Shown one piece after another: positions 37,211-48,720 of a stretch of DNA of 64,000 nt. The stretch lies in the NCBI GenBank assembly GCA_022496185.1, contig WTXG01000151.1, positions 24,716 to 88,715 on the forward strand, given 5' to 3'. Each line of letters opens with the position of its first letter. Position 1 is the first letter of the stretch. Both the position numbers and the translations under genes were made by a program. Source of the DNA: Multifurca ochricompacta. Lineage: Eukaryota > Basidiomycota > Agaricomycetes > Russulales > Russulaceae. Under the pieces are notes generated by a model, which saw only the letters and a program-made list of their open reading frames with translations, was not told the DNA's origin and made no database searches.

Positions 37211-37535
37211 AGCTAGTCTAGACGATGATGGCGTTTTCGCATTTAATTATATAGACTGGACAGTGTAAGCAGTTTTTAGGCTGTATAGGGAGCAATGTGC
37301 TCTAAGGGATATGTCAATTTTTAGTATGAAAGGGAGGGTATCTTCCTCAATCCTGACGGATTATTATTATTTTTTTTTTTGAACTCAAATTTATTATGCA
37401 CTTCAGCCATACAGACAAATTGTGTGGCTACTACAGGGACATAGTAACTACTGTGAAGAGGGGACAAATGTCCTGGAGGTATTGGTGGAAAACCCTAGGG
37501 GAAAAACCATGGAGAATGTATGTGGAAGACCCAGA
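37211..37535. other. 3' flank of P450 and pre-insertion sequence
   Basis: A T-run near 37371 is followed by DNA that, once the two downstream hAT-like elements are removed, continues at 38046 and 40678. Nothing coding was recognised. Confidence 0.4.
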
Positions 37536-38037
37536 TAGTGATGTGCCTGGCCCAGCTCAAAGCCGGAAGCCGGGCCAAGCTGGGCCTGTTTGGGCCGGGC
37601 CAAGCCGGGCCATTGTGACAGCCCAGCAAGGGCTTTGGCCCAGCTCAGAGAAACTAAAAGCCAAAGCCGCCGGCTCAGGCCACGGCTTTCAACAGCACAT
37701 ACAAGTGCATTAGCAATCATCAAAATCAGTAGAAATCTGATCACAAAGTGGTTGATTTGGGTCACGTGATCATGTTTATTGCGGCATTTCAAACTTTTTC
37801 TTCGATATAGCTTTGCAATATGTAACACACTAAGTCAGATTTGGATTAGCTGAACTATAACTACTAGTTATATGTCATAAAATTCTCTCTGCCAAAAGCT
37901 GCGGCTTGGGCCAAGCCGGGCCAGGGCCAAGCTGTCTGTGGCGGCTTTGGCTCGGCCCAGACTTCAGGAAAGCTGGAGCCGCCTCAGGCCGAGCCAAAGC
38001 TGCGGCTTTTGGGCCAAGCCGGGCCGGAACATCACTA
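37536..38037. mobile_element. hAT-like MITE (502 bp) with 8-bp TSD
   Basis: Terminal inverted repeat TAGTGATGTGCCTGGCCC at the left matches TAGTGATGTTCCGGCCC at the right (reverse complement). It is flanked by an exact 8-bp duplication GACCCAGA (37528-37535 and 38038-38045), the hallmark of hAT transposition. Subterminal GCCGGGCC/AAGCC words are dense. No transposase. Confidence 0.85.
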
Positions 38038-38322
38038 GACCCAGAGCAGAGACCAGGACCCTAGTGTTCACCATGGGTAACCTGCAGGTAAAAACACATG
38101 GACCTGTACCCATACCTGTATGTACCCAGACCCTTACACCAAGGGTATGGGTTTGCCATACTACGGGTATGGGTACACCATGGGTCATATACCTGTGGGT
38201 AAGGGTGGATATTTACATTTCAAGTCTGATAACCTAGAATAACATTGTACTACTTAAGCTATAATCCATTTGTCATCTGGCCATTCTTCATTGTTTTTGG
38301 TATCAGGTTGAGATGCTGCATA

Positions 38323-39932
38323 CAGTAGCCCACAAAACCGTTCCAATGTTTGGCCACCCTGAAGAGATTGACCTACCACACAATGAGAATAATTTCCAAA
38401 ATTAGTAGAAATTAGTAGATGATAGTGTAGCATCTAAGCTTCAATTAGAGCCTATAATAATGTCAATTGGATCAGTGGTTCATGATATATAAAATGTTTT
38501 GTGAGGCATTATCATTGGAACGGTTTTGTGGCCAACATGTGAGATGACAAAACCAGTATCTGGTGGTCATGGGAATGCATTGACAGTCATGTGACAATGT
38601 TTAATAAGTTGAACACACACCAAATAATCATCAAGAACACTTGCTTCTTACCATGCATGCCCTCTCTGCTGCCAAAAGGACTCACATCATCTCCCTCCTC
38701 ACTTCAGGCAAATCTGCCCATAAAGTGTCAACTATGACTGGCCATGGCACTATTATCATCTCAAGATGGGTCATAAATACTGCCCTTACCATCCCAAGTC
38801 AAATGGAGGGAGACCAAGGAAGCTGACAGAGAGAAATGCTCAGCATGCTGTTTGCCTTATCTCCTCTGGCAGGGCAGACACAGATGTGGAAGTGACTAGA
38901 GCACTTCAGAAGTTGTTAATGGGTTCCTCTATCAACATAATATGCCCATCCATCCTCCCATCAAGTTTTCAAGCCATAACTGGCCCCTCCCATATCATAC
39001 ACCCCCATTCCATCATACAGTAACCCACAAAACCATTCCAATGTTTAACCATCCTGAAGAGATTGACCAACCACACCATAGGAATAATTTCCAAAATTAG
39101 TAGAAATTGGTAGATGATATTGTATCATCTAAGTGTCACTTAGAGCCTATACTGATGTCAATTGGGTCAGTGGTTCATGATATATAAAATGTTTTGTGTA
39201 GCAATGTCATTGAATTGGTTTTGTGGCCTATTGCACTTATGATGGAATGGGGGTGTATGATATGGGAGGGGCCAGTTATGGCTTGAAAACTTGATGGGAG
39301 GATGGATGGGCATATTATGTTGATAGAGGAACCCATTAACAACTTCTGAAGTGCTCTAGTCACTTCCACATCTGTGTCTGCCCTGCCAGAGGAGATAAGG
39401 CAAACAGCATGCTGAGCATTTCTCTCTGTCAGCTTCCTTGGTCTCCCTCCATTTGACTTGGGATGGTAAGGGCAGTATTTATGACCCATCTTGAGATGAT
39501 AATAGTGCCATGGCCAGTCATAGTTGACACTTTATGGGCAGATTTGCCTGAAGTGAGGAGGGAGATGATGTGAGTCCTTTTGGCAGCAGAGAGGGCATGC
39601 ATGGTAAGAAGCAAGTGTTCTTGATGATTATTTGGTGTGTGTTCAACTTATTAAACATTGTCACATGACTGTCAATGCATTCCCATGACCACCAGATACT
39701 GGTTTTGTCATCTCACATGTTGGCCACAAAACCGTTCCAATGATAATGCCTCACAAAACATTTTATATATCATGAACCACTGATCCAATTGACATTATTA
39801 TAGGCTCTAATTGAAGCTTAGATGCTACACTATCATCTACTAATTTCTACTAATTTTGGAAATTATTCTCATTGTGTGGTAGGTCAATCTCTTCAGGGTG
39901 GCCAAACATTGGAACGGTTTTGTGGGCTACTG
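38323..39932. mobile_element. Tc1/mariner-like palindromic element, TA target duplication
   Basis: Begins CAGTAGCCCACAAAACCG and ends in its exact reverse complement, flanked by TA at 38321-38322 and 39933-39934. Two 695-bp arms (38323-39017 and 39238-39932) are inverted copies that I found identical wherever I compared them. Each arm carries the start of a transposase-like reading frame. A helix-turn-helix segment lies at 38641-38826 plus and 39429-39614 minus (AAKRTHIISLLTSGKSAHKV). A second, GRPRKLTERNAQH-type segment follows at 38766-39023 and 39175-39489. No DDE catalytic domain is present, so it cannot move itself. Confidence 0.85.
39018..39237. mobile_element. Tc1-type MITE at the centre of the palindrome
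   Basis: A diverged, single-orientation copy of the roughly 215-bp terminal unit (CAGTAACCCACAAAACC ... GGTTTTGTGGCC), bounded by TA on both sides. The same unit forms both outer ends of the palindrome (38323-38535 and, inverted, 39720-39932). Confidence 0.7.
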
Positions 39933-40212
39933 TACTTTAAATCAGCAGTCTCTACATAACCTGCCTTCATCCAAGCTCCCAAACATAGAAGAGCCTGAGT
40001 TGTATGCAATGGGACCACCAGGTCTGTATACAGTATCTACAATACATGTACTATATAGTTTTTCTGTAGCTGGTGCAATGCCACATGCATTGCCACCCTC
40101 ATTGCTGCCCTTCCAATTTCAGCTTACCTGCTCTGGTGGGTAAGGGTTGGGTGTCTGTGGGTAGGGGTCACATGAGGGGTATGAAGATGTGACCCTGACC
40201 TGTACCTGCATG

Positions 40213-40616
40213 TGTCGGAAATGGATCAATATGGCCAGGTCGGATCAATCGCTAAGTGTGTGGTACTAACAAGTGAGTTGTGTGTTGTGCAGTAGCACGC
40301 GGACTGTGTTTCACCTTCCTGTGAATACTTTGATACCTTACTTGATTAGACACAATCCTTTATTGTCTTGGTTACTATAAGCACACTCATTTACAGTATT
40401 TAAGGACACTCTCACTGTACGGTTCACTTCAGTTCTGACCATCACAACTGAAGTGAGTATTCTGTTATCTTATCTTTACCTATGTAGCTAACGCGCACTA
40501 GTTATAACTACCATTCTAGGTAAAGACTAATTAATATACAGTTCTGACCATCACAACTGAATTATAACTACCATTCTAGGTAGTTTGGATTATCTAACCT
40601 CAGGCTGCGTTCTTTA
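40213..40616 (+). mobile_element. Solo copia-type LTR (family F) with intron and spliced copy
   Basis: Flanked by GCATG at 40208-40212 and 40617-40621; starts TGTCGGAAAT. TATTTAAG at 40397 is followed by the hairpin ACTTCAGTT/AACTGAAGT. An intron-like segment at 40453-40501 (GTGAGT ... GCTAAC ... ACTAG, 49 nt) and exon 2 at 40502-40519 come next. The tract at 40539-40579 repeats exon 1 plus exon 2 with the intron precisely absent. The right end is CTTTA rather than the usual CA, so that border is less sure than the TSD. Confidence 0.72.
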
Positions 40617-40677
40617 GCATGTACCCTGACCACATACCAGCAGGTTGGGCCTACCTGTAGTGAACACTACAGGACCC

Positions 40678-40943
40678 CCACCCTCCAGGGTGGGGAAAGG
40701 AAGGAAGAAGTAGATTAATTGGGGACAGCTAGGCACGTTTGCCAGGTCCAGACCCCTTGGTGATGACATGGTTGAGAACCCAACCAGTCAGAAAATGAAA
40801 ACCAAAACACAAAAGTGACAAGTAAAAATAGAAAATGCTGCTAAGCAGCAGGTGTGGGGGCTGGGACAGCCGGCTTCTTGGCACAGGGCAGCTTCTTCCA
40901 ACAATGGACTGCACCAGCATGCCTGAAGGCATAGAGGGTGCAC
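40678..40943. other. Older flanking sequence with GC hairpin
   Basis: Continuation of the sequence into which the hAT-like elements and the copia element inserted. It begins with the inverted repeat CCACCCT/AGGGTGG at about 40675-40692. No gene. Confidence 0.4.
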
Positions 40944-41449
40944 TGTTGACACAGGACGTGTCTGGAGATGCTTCAGGCATCTAAGGTTCGCTTCAGCTGT
41001 AGATTAGATTAAGATTTCGGAGTATCAGACTTTTTATGTTATCTTTATTACATTTCTTTCTCACCTTACTCAGCTGATTAGTGATGGACTTAGTAATGTG
41101 CAGTAAGCATGTGATATCTCTTTAGCCAATAGCCTTTATCCCTCTCTGTTTATTGTCTGGCACTTGTGGACTTATTCCCAGTGCGCACAGACCATTTTCC
41201 CTGGCCCCCATGGGTATATAAGGGTGTCTGTTTTGTCTCTTTCACTTCAGAGTTTCTTCAACCTCTGAAGTGTAAGTCCTTACTATACTTTCTACTTTCC
41301 TTTGACTAACGTCTCTTGTAGATACTTGTCTTTCTAGGTCAGTAGTATAGTTAATAGAGAGTTTCTTCAACCTCTGAAGTATACTTGTCTTTCTAGCCTA
41401 AACCGCTACTAACCACAGTCAGTATAACCAGCAGCATGATTGTTTGACA
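40944..41449 (+). repeat. 5' LTR of copia element A
   Basis: 506 bp with a TATATAAG box at 41215-41222. The downstream part holds the hairpin-intron-spliced copy arrangement annotated separately. It ends directly at the primer-binding site. Confidence 0.93.
41244..41396 (+). other. LTR hairpin, 50-nt intron and precisely intron-less second copy
   Basis: A 28-nt hairpin (ACTTCAGAG stem, 41244-41271) is followed by GTAAGT ... GACTAAC ... CTTGTAG at 41272-41321, a canonical short fungal intron, then exon 2 at 41322-41337. The tract 41358-41396 is identical over 39 nt to exon 1 (from AGAG at 41249) joined to exon 2. The left edge of the second copy falls 34 nt after the TATA box, where transcription should begin. 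Equivalent structures occur at 40430-40579, 55636-56353 (split), 55722-56228, 56414-56568 (minus), 58025 onward, 60134-60291 (minus) and 61264-61424 (minus). Confidence 0.85.
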
Positions 41450-41461
41450 GGTTATGGGCCC
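41450..41461 (+). other. Primer-binding site, half-tRNA-iMet type
   Basis: GGTTATGGGCCC directly after the LTR. This word is the primer site of Drosophila copia, which pairs with an internal part of initiator methionine tRNA near the anticodon rather than its 3' end. The same word follows the LTR end at 58235. Confidence 0.75.
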
Positions 41462-42385
41462 TGCTGCTCATACTGATCTGTTCTTCCCTTTGTTCATCAC
41501 AGCCCAACTCGCTCTTGCACATCAAAGCTCACAAAAGCTTCAAAGTCTTTCCCACTAGCTTCTTCCTGTGAGCTTTCATATTTACTGTCTGTGCACCTTA
41601 ACACCCCACAGGATGACGCAGTTTACTGCTCATCCTGAACTGTTTGGCTAGCCCTTCGGGGTTCTTGCAAAAGGTGATGAGGGACCCTAAGCGGGTGAAA
41701 CACCTTGAGCTCCTTGAGTGCGCACTAGGTATTAGTAATTTCATAGTTGTAGCTGGGTCTTCGTCCCATAGATAGTCTTAGTAGGCCTATAGCCAGAAGC
41801 TTGTGGCTTTAAGTCCAGTCAATGCTTGGCTCTATCTGTAAGCCGGGTTTAGCGACCTGCATGTGGAGTTTAGGGTCTAGAACAAGGCATGGGTAGTCAC
41901 TCCCATGATGCTTAGGCTCGATACAAGTAGGCTGCACTACTATAGTCTATACATAGTAGATATAGTCTTCATCTCTGGGCATAAGCATCCATTGCCTTTG
42001 TAGGGTAACCATGCCCTACCAGAGACAGACTAGACATCTACTTAGTCATGGCCCCAATCATCTAGGGCTTAATCATGGACTCCACCACCAGCATTAGAGG
42101 AAGGGCTATACACCCTTTGTCTCTAATGGAACTTGCAGTTGGCTCCTCCATGACATGACTCCCAGTCTTGTTTACACTAGACACTCTGGCTAGTCTACCA
42201 GAGCTTATGTCTAGTTACAAGATTGCGCTAGACAGCTTTACTATACCTAGAAAGTCGCACAACAAAGGCAGGACCTTCTTAGGTTCTGAAGCATAGTGCC
42301 ACAGTATGGGGTGGCACTCTTAAGTGAGACCTGGGCACTGGTTCTAACTGCTCCTTGGAACCAGGAACACATATAACATCTCACA
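41462..42385 (+). other. Untranslated leader of copia element A
   Basis: About 0.9 kb between primer-binding site and gag start codon with no long open frame. A related leader is found at 58247-58475 and 59918-60081. Confidence 0.6.
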
Positions 42386-42734
42386 ATGCCGTCCTCTATC
42401 GTCTTCCCTCCCTCCTCCAAGATGGAGTGCCTCGATGGGTCCAACTGGCAGGTTTGGTCTGCCAACTTCAACGCCCTTTTGAGGATGAATGGGCTCAGGA
42501 GGCACATTATGACTGCCTACCCTGATATGCCCCTCCTCCCAGAGGATAAAGAAGAAAAGAAAAAATGCAGAAGGAGGTTCTTGATCCCATCCTTAGGGAA
42601 TGGATGGGAGAAGAGGAAATGTTAATTGGGCTACTCTATCTCAATGTAACCCAGGAGGTTTACTCTCAAGTAACCTCTGATGCCGATTATCCTTCTCTTT
42701 TTGAGAAGTATAATAAGTTGGAACGGCTGTATGG
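42386..42734 (+). pseudogene. Copia element A gag, 5' part (disrupted)
   Basis: Starts MPSSIVFPPSSKMECLDGSN and runs through a UBN2-like gag region to KLERLYG, where a foreign LTR splits the codon after TATGG. Within an A-run at about 42560-42566 the frame changes by minus one (RMNGLRRHIMTAYP before, EVLDPILREWMGEEE after). After removal of the insertion the gag frame continues in phase at 51106. Confidence 0.88.
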
Positions 42735-43062
42735 TGTAACGGGTGATGCTCCGTGTACACTTAGTAATCAAGAAGGGCAAAGGTGAAAGTGACCTTTGTC
42801 GTTGGGCGTACCGCAGAGGCAAACATCACGCGTTAAGCAATGACCAGGAACTGTGTCACCCACTGTGGTTTATTCAACCATGATGACGGTGTTCTGAAAC
42901 TGGAAGAAGCTGCAGCCCCAAGAGGACAAGATCCAAAGGATTGAGTCACACAGGGAGGCAGGATACCATTAGCACTATGTATCAAACTCGTGTAGACAGT
43001 TACTCACCTGCAGCCCCAAGAGGACAAGATGGGGGGCTACAGGCTGTTACAGAGGGTCTTAT

Positions 43063-43656
43063 TGTTACGAACCCCGCTACGTCGTCTTACTTTCCTTTTT
43101 CCTCATGTGACACTCTGCTTGGCTCTATTTGCCTCTTTGTTGACTATGTTGCGACCGCCTTTGTACTTGTTTGTTCCTTATCTCTGACTCATGCTGTGCT
43201 TATCTATGACTCATACTTTACGTCAGGACACTTACATATTTTCCCACCAGAATCGCGACTATACCGGATTCGTCTACGTATATTCTCACCTGGCCCACAT
43301 TGACTCCGTTCCCTACTTAGTTACATTATGACTTTGTTGATACATCGAGTACGGTACTCCGATTCAGACTCCGATCTCTATTACGTATATAAGGCCTGCC
43401 TAGATAGCCTGTATACCTTAGACTCGACTTCTTAATTGACTTGGTGCATTACCTTCTGGGTGATTCCTAAGACCTGACTCTTGAATCGTCTCAGTGCTTT
43501 TGGCACTTCTCCGCTCACCAGTACTAAGGGATTAGCTCCTTGGTATTGACTTCTCACCCGAACTTCGTGTACTTGAAAGACAGTATACACTTGACCTCGT
43601 AGTTTCACTATGCGACTTATCACACGTCATGACGAACGCCCGCACCAGGCGTTACA
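43063..43656 (+). repeat. 5' LTR of the gypsy element
   Basis: 594 bp from TGTTACGA to GCGTTACA, with TATATAAGG at about 43386. Compared with the 3' LTR it is 10 bp longer; all the extra bases lie in its first 200 bp. Confidence 0.92.
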
Positions 43657-43678
43657 CTAAGTCGAGTCTCTCCCCACC

Positions 43679-44918
43679 GTGGCTTCATCTAGCTGCAGTC
43701 AGACCTTGCACAACGAGGAGCTCATCGACCGCCGAGACGAGGATAATCTTTCACAACAAGTCCTTGGCTCTGCCGTCTGGAAAGACTTTGAAACCGAGTT
43801 TGGATACTACGTCTATCACGACGACCAGTACCAGCCAGTTGAATACGACGAACAGAAGAGGGTCTGGTACCGTATCCGTTACTCTCGAAGCCATCGTTCC
43901 TGGGTTACCACAGGACCCGCCCCACCAGAGTACGGCCTAGGACCTTGGAGAGAAAATCCTCCAGCCATCATCACAGATTCAGAACCTGAAGAATATATCG
44001 AAGAAAGCAGCGAAGACGCACAAGTCATAGCCACAGATTTTATGGCTCAGACAGTTGCACCCGAGAGTACTGCGTTCAGAACAACTGCTTTAGTCTCTCC
44101 CCAGATTATACGACAAACTTCAGACACCCCAACCATTACCCATCCAACGATGTCCACGATTGCTGCACAGTTACCCAACCCCGCTCCAGTTGTCCCTGCT
44201 CCGAACCTCCCCCGCCATCAGGACGCCTTACGGGGTCCTGCCGACAACATTCACCGGTGACCGATCCCAGAGCAAGAAGTTCATGCTCGAGTTCGAGACG
44301 TTCAAAAACTTTAATCATGACGTCCCGCAGATCGTGAACCCCTTCCAACGAACTAATCTCTTCCTCTCGCTTATCAGAGGAGATTCCGTCGATGATTGGA
44401 CAATGGAGCAGATCGAATGGCTAAATGACAGAGTCACAGCCGGAACCAGAACCACAGACGAGGATCTGTGGGATATAGTGGCGCAAAGATTTAAAGACGC
44501 CTTCACAGATGGGCAGGCCAAACAGAAGGCTGCCAGAGAGCTGAAGTCCCTCAAAATGGAGAGAGGGGATCTAGATGGCTATGTGGCCAAGTTCCGCAAC
44601 CTGGCCAAGAGAGCAGGGTACGATGTGAATGAGGAAGCGACGCTTGACCTCTTCTCCCAGGGATTGCCTAACCCCCTGGTGAAAAACATCATTCAATTCC
44701 ATCACCCTGAGTCATGGAGCCAGTGGACGAGTGCTGCTAGGACGCAGCAGCAGGACTATTTAGACTTCCAGACGCGATTTGGAGTCGACACGAAAAAGGG
44801 CAGAACTCGTGATCAATGGAAAGCAGCGTTTGGGGTAAACCTACTCACCCTAGAGACCCCAACACTATGGACACGTCGGCAGACCGTACCAAGCTCGCGC
44901 AGCTCTTACCGACAATGA
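43679..44918 (+). pseudogene. Gypsy gag (frame-broken)
   Basis: The first frame, 43679-44260, is an N-terminal region. The retrotransposon gag domain follows in another frame from about 44235 (PTTFTGDRSQSKKFMLEFETF, then RFKDAFTDGQAKQKAARELK and GDLDGYVAKFRNLAKRAGYD). Near 44835 a G appears missing (FGG instead of FGVN) before DPNTMDTSADRTK, and near 44905 another base. Both are net minus one. Confidence 0.8.
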
Positions 44919-44919
44919 A

Positions 44920-47900
44920 AAGAAGAATCTTATGAAGGAAGGGCGCTGCTTTCACTGCCGAGCACAAGGGCATATGTCGCGATTCTGCCCAAAGAAGACA
45001 GTCCGAGCTGCAGAAGCAACGGTAGCTGCCACTGCCACGACACCACCAGTGCAGAACCTACCAACCCCAGTAAAAGAAACCCGGTGACTGCCCCAAAGAC
45101 TAAGGAACAGAAGGCAGCAGCAATCTGGGAACACATGATGAACGAAGATGAGGCGGTGCGCGCCTTGATCGTCGACAAGGCCTTTGGCCAAAAGGATTTT
45201 TGATCGGCTCGACCCCATCGGCCTGGGCAAGAGCACTCCATGTAACTTCTGTGTATACTAGTCATTTCAAGTCATTAAAAATACCAGTACATTTTGAAAC
45301 CAAACAGAAGACGGCCGACAGACGAATATTGATCAACTCTGGAGCTACAGACAACTTCATCAGTCAACGACTTCAGAAGACGTTAGGATTGGGGACACAA
45401 TTGCTTCCCCAAGAGAAAAACATTTGGAATATAGACGGAACAGCTAACAAAGCTGGGAAGATCACACATTGCTGTGATCTAGAAGTACAGGTGGGGAGTG
45501 AACGAAGCAGCTCGCTTCCTCATCACAGACCTAGGGAGGAGGATATGGTCCTGGGATACCCATGGCTGGCAGCATTTGAACCCAAGATCAACTGGGCAGA
45601 AGCCACCATGGATAAAGATTTTTATCCCGTCATCATTACGTCCCTCGGATACGACTACGCTGCACGACATCCCATTGTCATGGGATCGGCCGTCACCTGG
45701 AGTGATGTAAGCCTGTGGATCAGGTGTATTGTTATGTTACGAAATCATCAGAACTGGCCCAGGCAGAGGCGCAAAGAACCCAGAAAAGACATTTGAAGAA
45801 GCAGTCCCAGTAGAGTATCATCGCCATTGGAAGGTTTTTCAGAAGAAGAGTCACAACGCTTTCCTCCCTCTCGACCTTGGGATCATGCCATTGACTTCGT
45901 CCCGGACGCCCCGCGATCAGTAGACTGTAAAATCTACCCCCTGTCACAGCCAGAGAAGGAGGCGCTCTCTACCTTCCTGGAAGAACACTTGGAAAAGGAT
46001 ACATACGACCCTCCAACTCGCCCTATGCATCGCCCTTCTTTTCATCAAAAAGAAGGACGGGAAGCTACGACCGGTACAAGACTACAGACGGATCAATGAA
46101 CTACGGTGAAAAATAACTACCCACTCCCTCTGATCTCAGAATTATCGACAAAATGCGTGACAAAGCCCTGTTCTCAAAGATGGACATTCGTTGGGGATAC
46201 AACAACATTCGTATCCGAGAAGGCGACCAGCCCAAAGCCGCCTTCAAGACTAATCAAGGACTCTTCGAACCCAATGTCATGTTCTTTGGCTTGACAAACT
46301 CGCCGGCAACCTTCCAGGCCATGATGAATCACATTTTCCGAGATCTCATCCTCACAGAAGAGGTTGTAGTATATATGGACGATATCCTGGTAGCCACGAA
46401 AGATGACATCCACCACCACCGAGCCCGAGTCCATGAAGTACTAGAAATCCTGGCAAAACACGACCTTTATTTGAAACCTGCCAAATGTTCCTTCGAGCAA
46501 AAGACCGTCGAATATCTAGGTGTTATCCTGGAAGGAGGACAAGTACGCATGGACCCAGTAAAAGTACAAGGCATTCGAGAATGGACCACCCCTCAGTGTA
46601 CCAAAGACGTCAGATCATTCATCGGATTTTGCAATTTCTATCGACGCTTCGTCAAGGGATTTTCCGCTATTGCCCGACCGCTGAACGACTTGTTAAAGAA
46701 GGACATGCCATGGCACTGGGATGAACCACAACAAAGGGCATTTGACCAGATAAAAGCAATTATCAGCTCCGAACCGGTTCTTATCCAACCTGACCTGACC
46801 AAACCCTTCGAACTGGAGGTTGACGCTTCTATGTATGCCAACAGCGCAGTCCTGTCACAAAAAGATATTGGAGGGATTCTTCATCCTGTCGCATTCTATT
46901 CGGAAACGTTCTCGCCAGCAGAAAGAAATTATGACATTTGGGACAGGGAATTGCTAGCTATCGTTAAAGCATTACGACATTGGCGGCCCTATTTGGCTGG
47001 ATCTCCGCAAAAACCATCATCTATACAGACCATTCCAACCTTCTGTACTGGAGAGAACCGCATAAGATCAGTCGACGGATAGCACGAGAAGTCCTGGAGC
47101 TTGAGGAGTATAACTTCACACTCAAACACCTACCCGGAGCTCGTAATGCACGAGCTGACGCCCTGTCTAGACCAACCGGACGAGACGAAGGAGAAAATGA
47201 CAATGACAACATCGTCGTTCTACCGGAAGATGTCTTTGCGAAAACCGCTGTTGTTAGCCTCCATGACATGGATCTATGGGCCCAAGTGACCAAAACATGA
47301 ACCAAGAACTGTGCAAATCTTGGGCAGAGCCGCATAACATAAAGATGAAAGACGGCCTCTGGTGGAAGGACAGCGATCGATTGGTTGTCACCAGTGGCGA
47401 CAACATTAAGAGGGGGGTGATTCATTTTCACCACGACCTTCCCTCTGCAGGACACCCCGCATCGCAAATACTTACGCCCTTGCCAAACGAGACTACTGGT
47501 GGCCCAACATGAAAAAGGATGTTGAAGCATATGTCAAAGGATGTGCCGAGTGCCAGGCAAATAAAGTAAACACTCATCTGAAACCGCCGGCACTTTCACC
47601 CATTACGCCAATCGCAACAGCTCCCTTCCAGACCATCGCTATGGACTTCATCGTTAAACTCCCACAATCACAAGGATACGACTCGATACTCACCATCACG
47701 GACCATGACTGCTCAAAAGCGCCCTCTTCATCCCCTGTAACGAGACAATATCAGCAGAAGGAGTTGCGAAACTCTACCTGGACCATGTCTACCGTCATTA
47801 CGGATTACCGCAGAAGATCATTTCCGACCAAGACCCACGGTTTGCCTCCATGTTCGCCCGGGCCCTCTGTAAACGCCTCGATATCTAACAGAACATATCC

Positions 47901-48720
47901 ACTGCGTATCACCCCCAGACAGATGGACAGTCAGAATGAATGAATCAATGGCTGGAGCAATATCTTCGATTCTGGTGTAACAAACGACAGGACGACTGGG
48001 CAGAATGGCTAGCGACGGCTGAGTTCACGCATAACAGCTGGCCAAATGGGACAACGAAAGCCACTCCCTTCTCCCTTATTATGGGATGGAACCCCGCACC
48101 ACATGGACAGACAAACCTACGAACGTACCATCTGTGACAACGTATCGGCCAATGGGAGGAAATACGGGAATGGCCAATAGAAATCTTCAGAAGGCGCAAA
48201 AGACCCTGGCCGAGAAGCCACTAAGTTTACGCCCTACCAAGTGGAGACCAGGTCTGGTTAGAAGGGCGCAACATCCATACGTCTCACCCACAGCAAAACT
48301 AGCTCCCAGACGCCACGGCCCCTTTGTAATCGAACAGAAGCTTTCGGATGTTACGTACAAGCTCACATTGCCCGCCACCTGGAAATACACCCGGTCTTCC
48401 ATGCAACCTCTCATGCCATACAAAGAGACCGTCATTCACGGACAGAATTTTCCCAGACCTCCCCCTGACCTCATTGATGGAGAGCCGAATGGGAAGTGGA
48501 ACGTATTGCCGACACCAAATGGAAGGGCCGAGGAGTAATCGAAGACTCCATTATTTGATCAAATGGAAGGGATTCCCAGATGCGACAGCTCATGGGAACT
48601 GCTGCGGACGTCTTTGCACCCAGCTCATCGAAGACTTCTATAGCGCCATCCAGAGGCAGATAAAGAGCCAGAAAAATACGAGTTATGAACAGCTCTCCCC
48701 CCACAACTGACCAGGAAACC
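44920..48720 (+). pseudogene. Gypsy pol with zinc knuckle, protease, RT, RNase H, integrase, chromodomain (frame-broken)
   Basis: The zinc knuckle CFHCRAQGHMSRFC is near 44950-44995. The retropepsin motif reads LINSGATDNF: the catalytic Asp is Asn (codon 45335-45337). The EDMVLGYPW block follows in another frame. Reverse transcriptase lies at 45840-46620 with VVYMDDILVAT near 46370. RNase H-type and connection blocks run to about 47170 (LKHLPGARNARADALSRP). The integrase zinc region CAECQANK and core (AMDFIVKLPQS, YHPQTDGQSE) cover 47400-48130. A chromodomain-like YLIKWKGFPDAT stands near 48560. At least six frame changes; not translatable as read. Confidence 0.85.

Larger units (their letters stand above)
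38062..40669. mobile_element. hAT-like element (about 0.6 kb without nested insertions) with 8-bp TSD
   Basis: Ends are TAGTGTTCACCATGGGTA and, reverse-complemented, TAGTGTTCACTACAGGTA, flanked by the exact 8-bp duplication CAGGACCC (38054-38061 and 40670-40677). Its body is interrupted by a Tc1/mariner-like palindrome at 38323-39932 and a solo LTR at 40213-40616. It stands 16 bp beyond the previous hAT-like element in the same pre-insertion sequence. Non-autonomous. Confidence 0.82.

Noticed and set aside
37550..38040. GCCGGGCC repeats as a CRISPR-like or satellite array
   Set aside because: Irregular spacing, inverted arrangement and an 8-bp target duplication show they are subterminal words of a hAT-like element.
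41341..41361. The 20-nt linker between the two leader copies as a second intron (GT..AG)
   Set aside because: Too short for splicing and not consistently GT..AG in the other subfamilies.
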